Below are positions 4,162-6,416 of a DNA stretch of 6,416 nt, in pieces. Source of the stretch: Deltaproteobacteria bacterium (GTDB lineage: Bacteria; Desulfobacterota; DSM-4660; Desulfatiglandales; B25-G16); the NCBI GenBank assembly GCA_020355145.1, contig CP070660.1, positions 1,545,597 through 1,552,012 of the forward strand, read 5' to 3'. The stretch's first letter is position 1; every line of letters starts with the position of its first letter. The notes below the pieces were generated by a model that was not told the DNA's origin, ran no database searches, and saw only the letters and a program-made list of their open reading frames with translations. The position numbers were made by a program, and so were the translations under genes.

Positions 4162-5310
4162 ATGAAGAAAAATGATCTTTTTGTTCAAGGTAACGAGGCC
4201 TGTGTAGAGGCAGCCCTTTATGCAGGCCTTGACTTTTTCGCAGGTTACCCGATTACCCCTTCTACAGAGATTGCAGAGTTATTCTCTTATCGGCTACCGA
4301 AAAGGGGCGGGAAGTTTATACAGATGGAAGATGAGATCTCCTCCATGTGTGTTATAATCGGGGCCTCTCTTACCGGAAAAAAGGCTATGACAGCAACTAG
4401 CGGACCGGGATTCTCCCTAAAGCAGGAAGCAATTGGTTTCGCTGTAATGACCGAGACCCCTTGTGTCATAGTAAATGTTCAGAGGGGAGGTCCTTCTACA
4501 GGTCTTCCAACATATGTGAGTCAGGGAGATGTCATGCAGGCGAGGTGGGGAAGCCACGGAGAACATGCTATCATCACCCTGACAGCCTCCAATAATCAGG
4601 ATGTATTTGCCATGACGGTTGAGGCCTTTAATCTATCTGAGATCTTTAGAACCCCGGTCATCTTACTCTTTGATGAGGTTGTTGCCCACACCAGGGAAAG
4701 GCTTATAATGCCCGAACCAGGGGAGCTCAATGTGGTAAAAAGACTAAAGACCTCCGTAAAAGAGGGAACTGACTATCACCCTTATCTACCCAGGGAAGAC
4801 GGTCGGCTTCCTATGTCGGATTTTGGTGGTGTCCATCGGTATAATGTTACTGGGTTGATGCATGATATGTGGGGTTTCCCGTCCGACAATCCAAAGATCG
4901 TATATGGACTGATACACCATCTGGTAGACAAGATACAGGGTCACACAAAAGAGATAACCATGGTAAAGGAATTCTTTGTTGACGACGCAGAATGCCTCTT
5001 GATCTCTTATGGCTCATCCGCTAGGACTGCCCTCCATGTGGTAGAAAACAGGAGGGCAAGGGGTGAGAGGCTTGGGCTACTGGAACTCCAGACCCTTTGG
5101 CCATTCCCTGTTGATACCGTCAGGAAGAGGTGTGCCCCTGTTAGCTATGCTATAGTGGTTGAGATGAATATGGGCCAGATCCTTCATGAGGTAAAAAAGG
5201 CCGTGGATGACCCTGATAAGGTATTTCTGGCCAACCAGATCAACGGCAGCTTTATTACCCCTACAGACGTCTTGAACATCCTAAGGATCATCCAGGGAAA
5301 GGGGACATAG
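4162..5310 (+). CDS. korA: 2-oxoglutarate:ferredoxin oxidoreductase, alpha subunit
   Basis: With KorB, this 382-residue subunit forms the catalytic core that converts 2-oxoglutarate and CoA to succinyl-CoA and CO2, or the reverse with reduced ferredoxin. Domain I has the hallmark GYPITPSTEIAE (28-39), the acidic MEDE (55-58) near the cofactor, TSGPG (79-83) and the substrate-loop region RGGPSTGLPT (108-117). WGSHGE (129-134) is also typical of this subfamily. The second domain (about 270-380) includes ISYGSSA (281-287) and the ELQTLWPFP segment (308-316). The length is typical. The ribosome site is weak, so translation may depend on korD just upstream. 2-Oxoisovalerate oxidoreductases are related, but the motifs and subunit order favour Kor. 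Confidence 0.9.
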   Translation: MKKNDLFVQGNEACVEAALYAGLDFFAGYPITPSTEIAELFSYRLPKRGGKFIQMEDEISSMCVIIGASLTGKKAMTATSGPGFSLKQEAIGFAVMTETPCVIVNVQRGGPSTGLPTYVSQGDVMQARWGSHGEHAIITLTASNNQDVFAMTVEAFNLSEIFRTPVILLFDEVVAHTRERLIMPEPGELNVVKRLKTSVKEGTDYHPYLPREDGRLPMSDFGGVHRYNVTGLMHDMWGFPSDNPKIVYGLIHHLVDKIQGHTKEITMVKEFFVDDAECLLISYGSSARTALHVVENRRARGERLGLLELQTLWPFPVDTVRKRCAPVSYAIVVEMNMGQILHEVKKAVDDPDKVFLANQINGSFITPTDVLNILRIIQGKGT

Positions 5311-5313
5311 GTA

Positions 5314-6117
5314 ATGGCAGTCAGGGATTATATAAGGGAAAGGTTCTTTCCTCACATCTGGTGTCCCGGCTGTGGTCATGGTATTGTAATGGGCTCCATG
5401 ATCCGGGCAATAGACAACTTAGGGATAAGGAAAAATGACATTGTCCTTGTCTCAGGTATCGGATGTTCCTCCCGGATCTGTGGGTATCTAGATTTTCACA
5501 CACTACACACCGTACACGGAAGGGCCCTTGCCTTTGCAACAGGCGTCAAGCTCAGCAGGCCAGAGCTTACATTAATCGTTCCTATGGGTGACGGTGATGC
5601 ATGCGCTATTGGCGGTAATCACCTCATTCATGCAGCAAGGCGCAATATCGACATCACTGCCATTATCATGAACAACAGCATCTACGGTATGACAGGAGGG
5701 CAGTTTTCGCCTTCAACCCAATATGGTGACTTTGCGACCACTGCCCCTTATGGCAATATTGATCGGGCCTTTGATATTGTTAAGCTCGTCCTCGGTGCTG
5801 GGGCCTCATTTGTGGCCAGGACAACAGCCTATCACGTGACCTCAATGATAAAGATACTGGAAAAGGCGATTACACATAAGGGGTTCTCGGTTGTGGAGGT
5901 CCTATCCCAATGCCCTACCTATTTTGGCAGAAAGAACAAATTTGCCAGTGCTGTGGATATGCTCAAACATTACAAGACCCATACAACCCCAATAGGGAGC
6001 AAGGAGAAAGGGAAAAATCCGGATTTGATCGAGAGGGGGATATTCTTCCAGGAAGAGCGGCCAGAATACTGTGCTGAATATGAGAAGATTATAGAAAAGG
6101 CATCTGAAGGAGGGTAA
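5314..6117 (+). CDS. korB: 2-oxoglutarate:ferredoxin oxidoreductase, beta (TPP-binding) subunit
   Basis: This 267-residue subunit binds thiamine pyrophosphate, Mg2+ and one [4Fe-4S] cluster. The TPP motif runs from GDGDACAIGG (92-101) to IIMNN (117-121). WCPGCGHG (16-23) and GIGCSSR (48-54) are the family signatures. Probable cluster ligands are C17, C20, C51 and C200, spaced as in crystallised archaeal 2-oxoacid:ferredoxin oxidoreductases. TVHGRALAFATGVK (66-79) and NSIYGMTGGQ (121-130) are characteristic of the 2-oxoglutarate type. It starts 3 bp after the korA stop, with purine-rich AAGGGGA upstream. Its last codons contain the ribosome site of korC. No key residue is missing. Confidence 0.92.
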   Translation: MAVRDYIRERFFPHIWCPGCGHGIVMGSMIRAIDNLGIRKNDIVLVSGIGCSSRICGYLDFHTLHTVHGRALAFATGVKLSRPELTLIVPMGDGDACAIGGNHLIHAARRNIDITAIIMNNSIYGMTGGQFSPSTQYGDFATTAPYGNIDRAFDIVKLVLGAGASFVARTTAYHVTSMIKILEKAITHKGFSVVEVLSQCPTYFGRKNKFASAVDMLKHYKTHTTPIGSKEKGKNPDLIERGIFFQEERPEYCAEYEKIIEKASEGG

Positions 6118-6120
6118 GTT

Positions 6121-6416
6121 GTGGAAAGATGTAGGATTATCTTCTCTGGCTCAGGTGGACAGGGTGTAATTACAGCAGCTATCATCCTTGCTGAGTCAGC
6201 GGTTTTACACGAAGGACTAAATGCGGTTCAATCCCAATCATACGGTCCAGAGGCCAGGGGAGGAGCCAGCCGCTCTGATGTAATCATCGCAGATACGGAA
6301 ATCCGCTTTCCCAAGGTCATCCAGCCACATGTGCTTGTGTGTCTCACCCAGGACGCATACCATAACTTGTCCGAGCTTATCAGGCCTGGCGGTCTTTTGT
6401 TGACTGAGAGTCATTA
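6121..6416 (+). CDS. korC: 2-oxoglutarate:ferredoxin oxidoreductase, gamma subunit (partial, 3' end outside)
   Basis: The first 98 residues are visible; the gene runs past the window end. It starts at GTG, 3 bp after korB, with a strong AAGGAGGG (6107-6114) 6 nt upstream. No ATG near the start precedes the conserved FSGSGGQGV (8-16). QSYGPEARGGASRSDVII (39-56) is the other signature of gamma subunits, which help bind CoA in this enzyme class. The family is usually about 180 residues long, so roughly half is missing here. It completes the D-A-B-C order of the complex. Confidence 0.9.
   Translation, partial: MERCRIIFSGSGGQGVITAAIILAESAVLHEGLNAVQSQSYGPEARGGASRSDVIIADTEIRFPKVIQPHVLVCLTQDAYHNLSELIRPGGLLLTESH

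Overview
The window suggests a bacterial chromosome, probably from an anaerobe. It has sigma70-like promoter elements, AGGAGG-type ribosome binding sites, ATGA start/stop overlaps and a four-subunit 2-oxoglutarate:ferredoxin oxidoreductase operon. Sulfate-reducing or syntrophic Desulfobacterota-like lineages would fit, but no feature here fixes the taxonomy.

Positions 1 to about 2424 look like the right-hand part of a small integrated element. Its integrase end is at about 2420 and its left end lies outside the window. On the minus strand it carries a 58-residue ribbon-helix-helix (RHH) protein (355-531). Further on in the same direction are two tiny overlapping membrane proteins with glycine-zipper spacing (103-192 and 29-106). 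A control region (about 583-1180) separates these from plus-strand genes. It holds a palindrome inside the RHH promoter, an 11-bp direct repeat, a predicted three-way-junction RNA ending in a U-run (668-742), further hairpins and a small unrecognised ORF (710-928). A second RHH gene (1181-1333) and a tyrosine-recombinase integrase (1336-2418) follow as a tight pair behind a promoter with a tandem 9-bp repeat.

Positions 2425 to 3434 hold a minus-strand ROK-family sugar kinase. A 27-codon ORF overlaps its stop by ATGA and runs out 6 bp from the integrase stop. This may be the stump of a downstream host gene cut by the integration.

Positions 3435 to 3973 are non-coding. They contain a candidate kinase promoter with an inverted repeat, a MITE-like repeat cluster of about 180 bp (3644-3822), and the promoter region of the next operon.

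Positions 3974 to 6416 are korD-korA-korB-korC on the plus strand: a 2x[4Fe-4S] ferredoxin subunit, the alpha subunit, the TPP-binding beta subunit and the start of the gamma subunit, which is cut by the window end. The complex interconverts 2-oxoglutarate plus CoA with succinyl-CoA plus CO2, using ferredoxin as electron carrier. The genes are spaced by 3 to 11 bp and form one operon.
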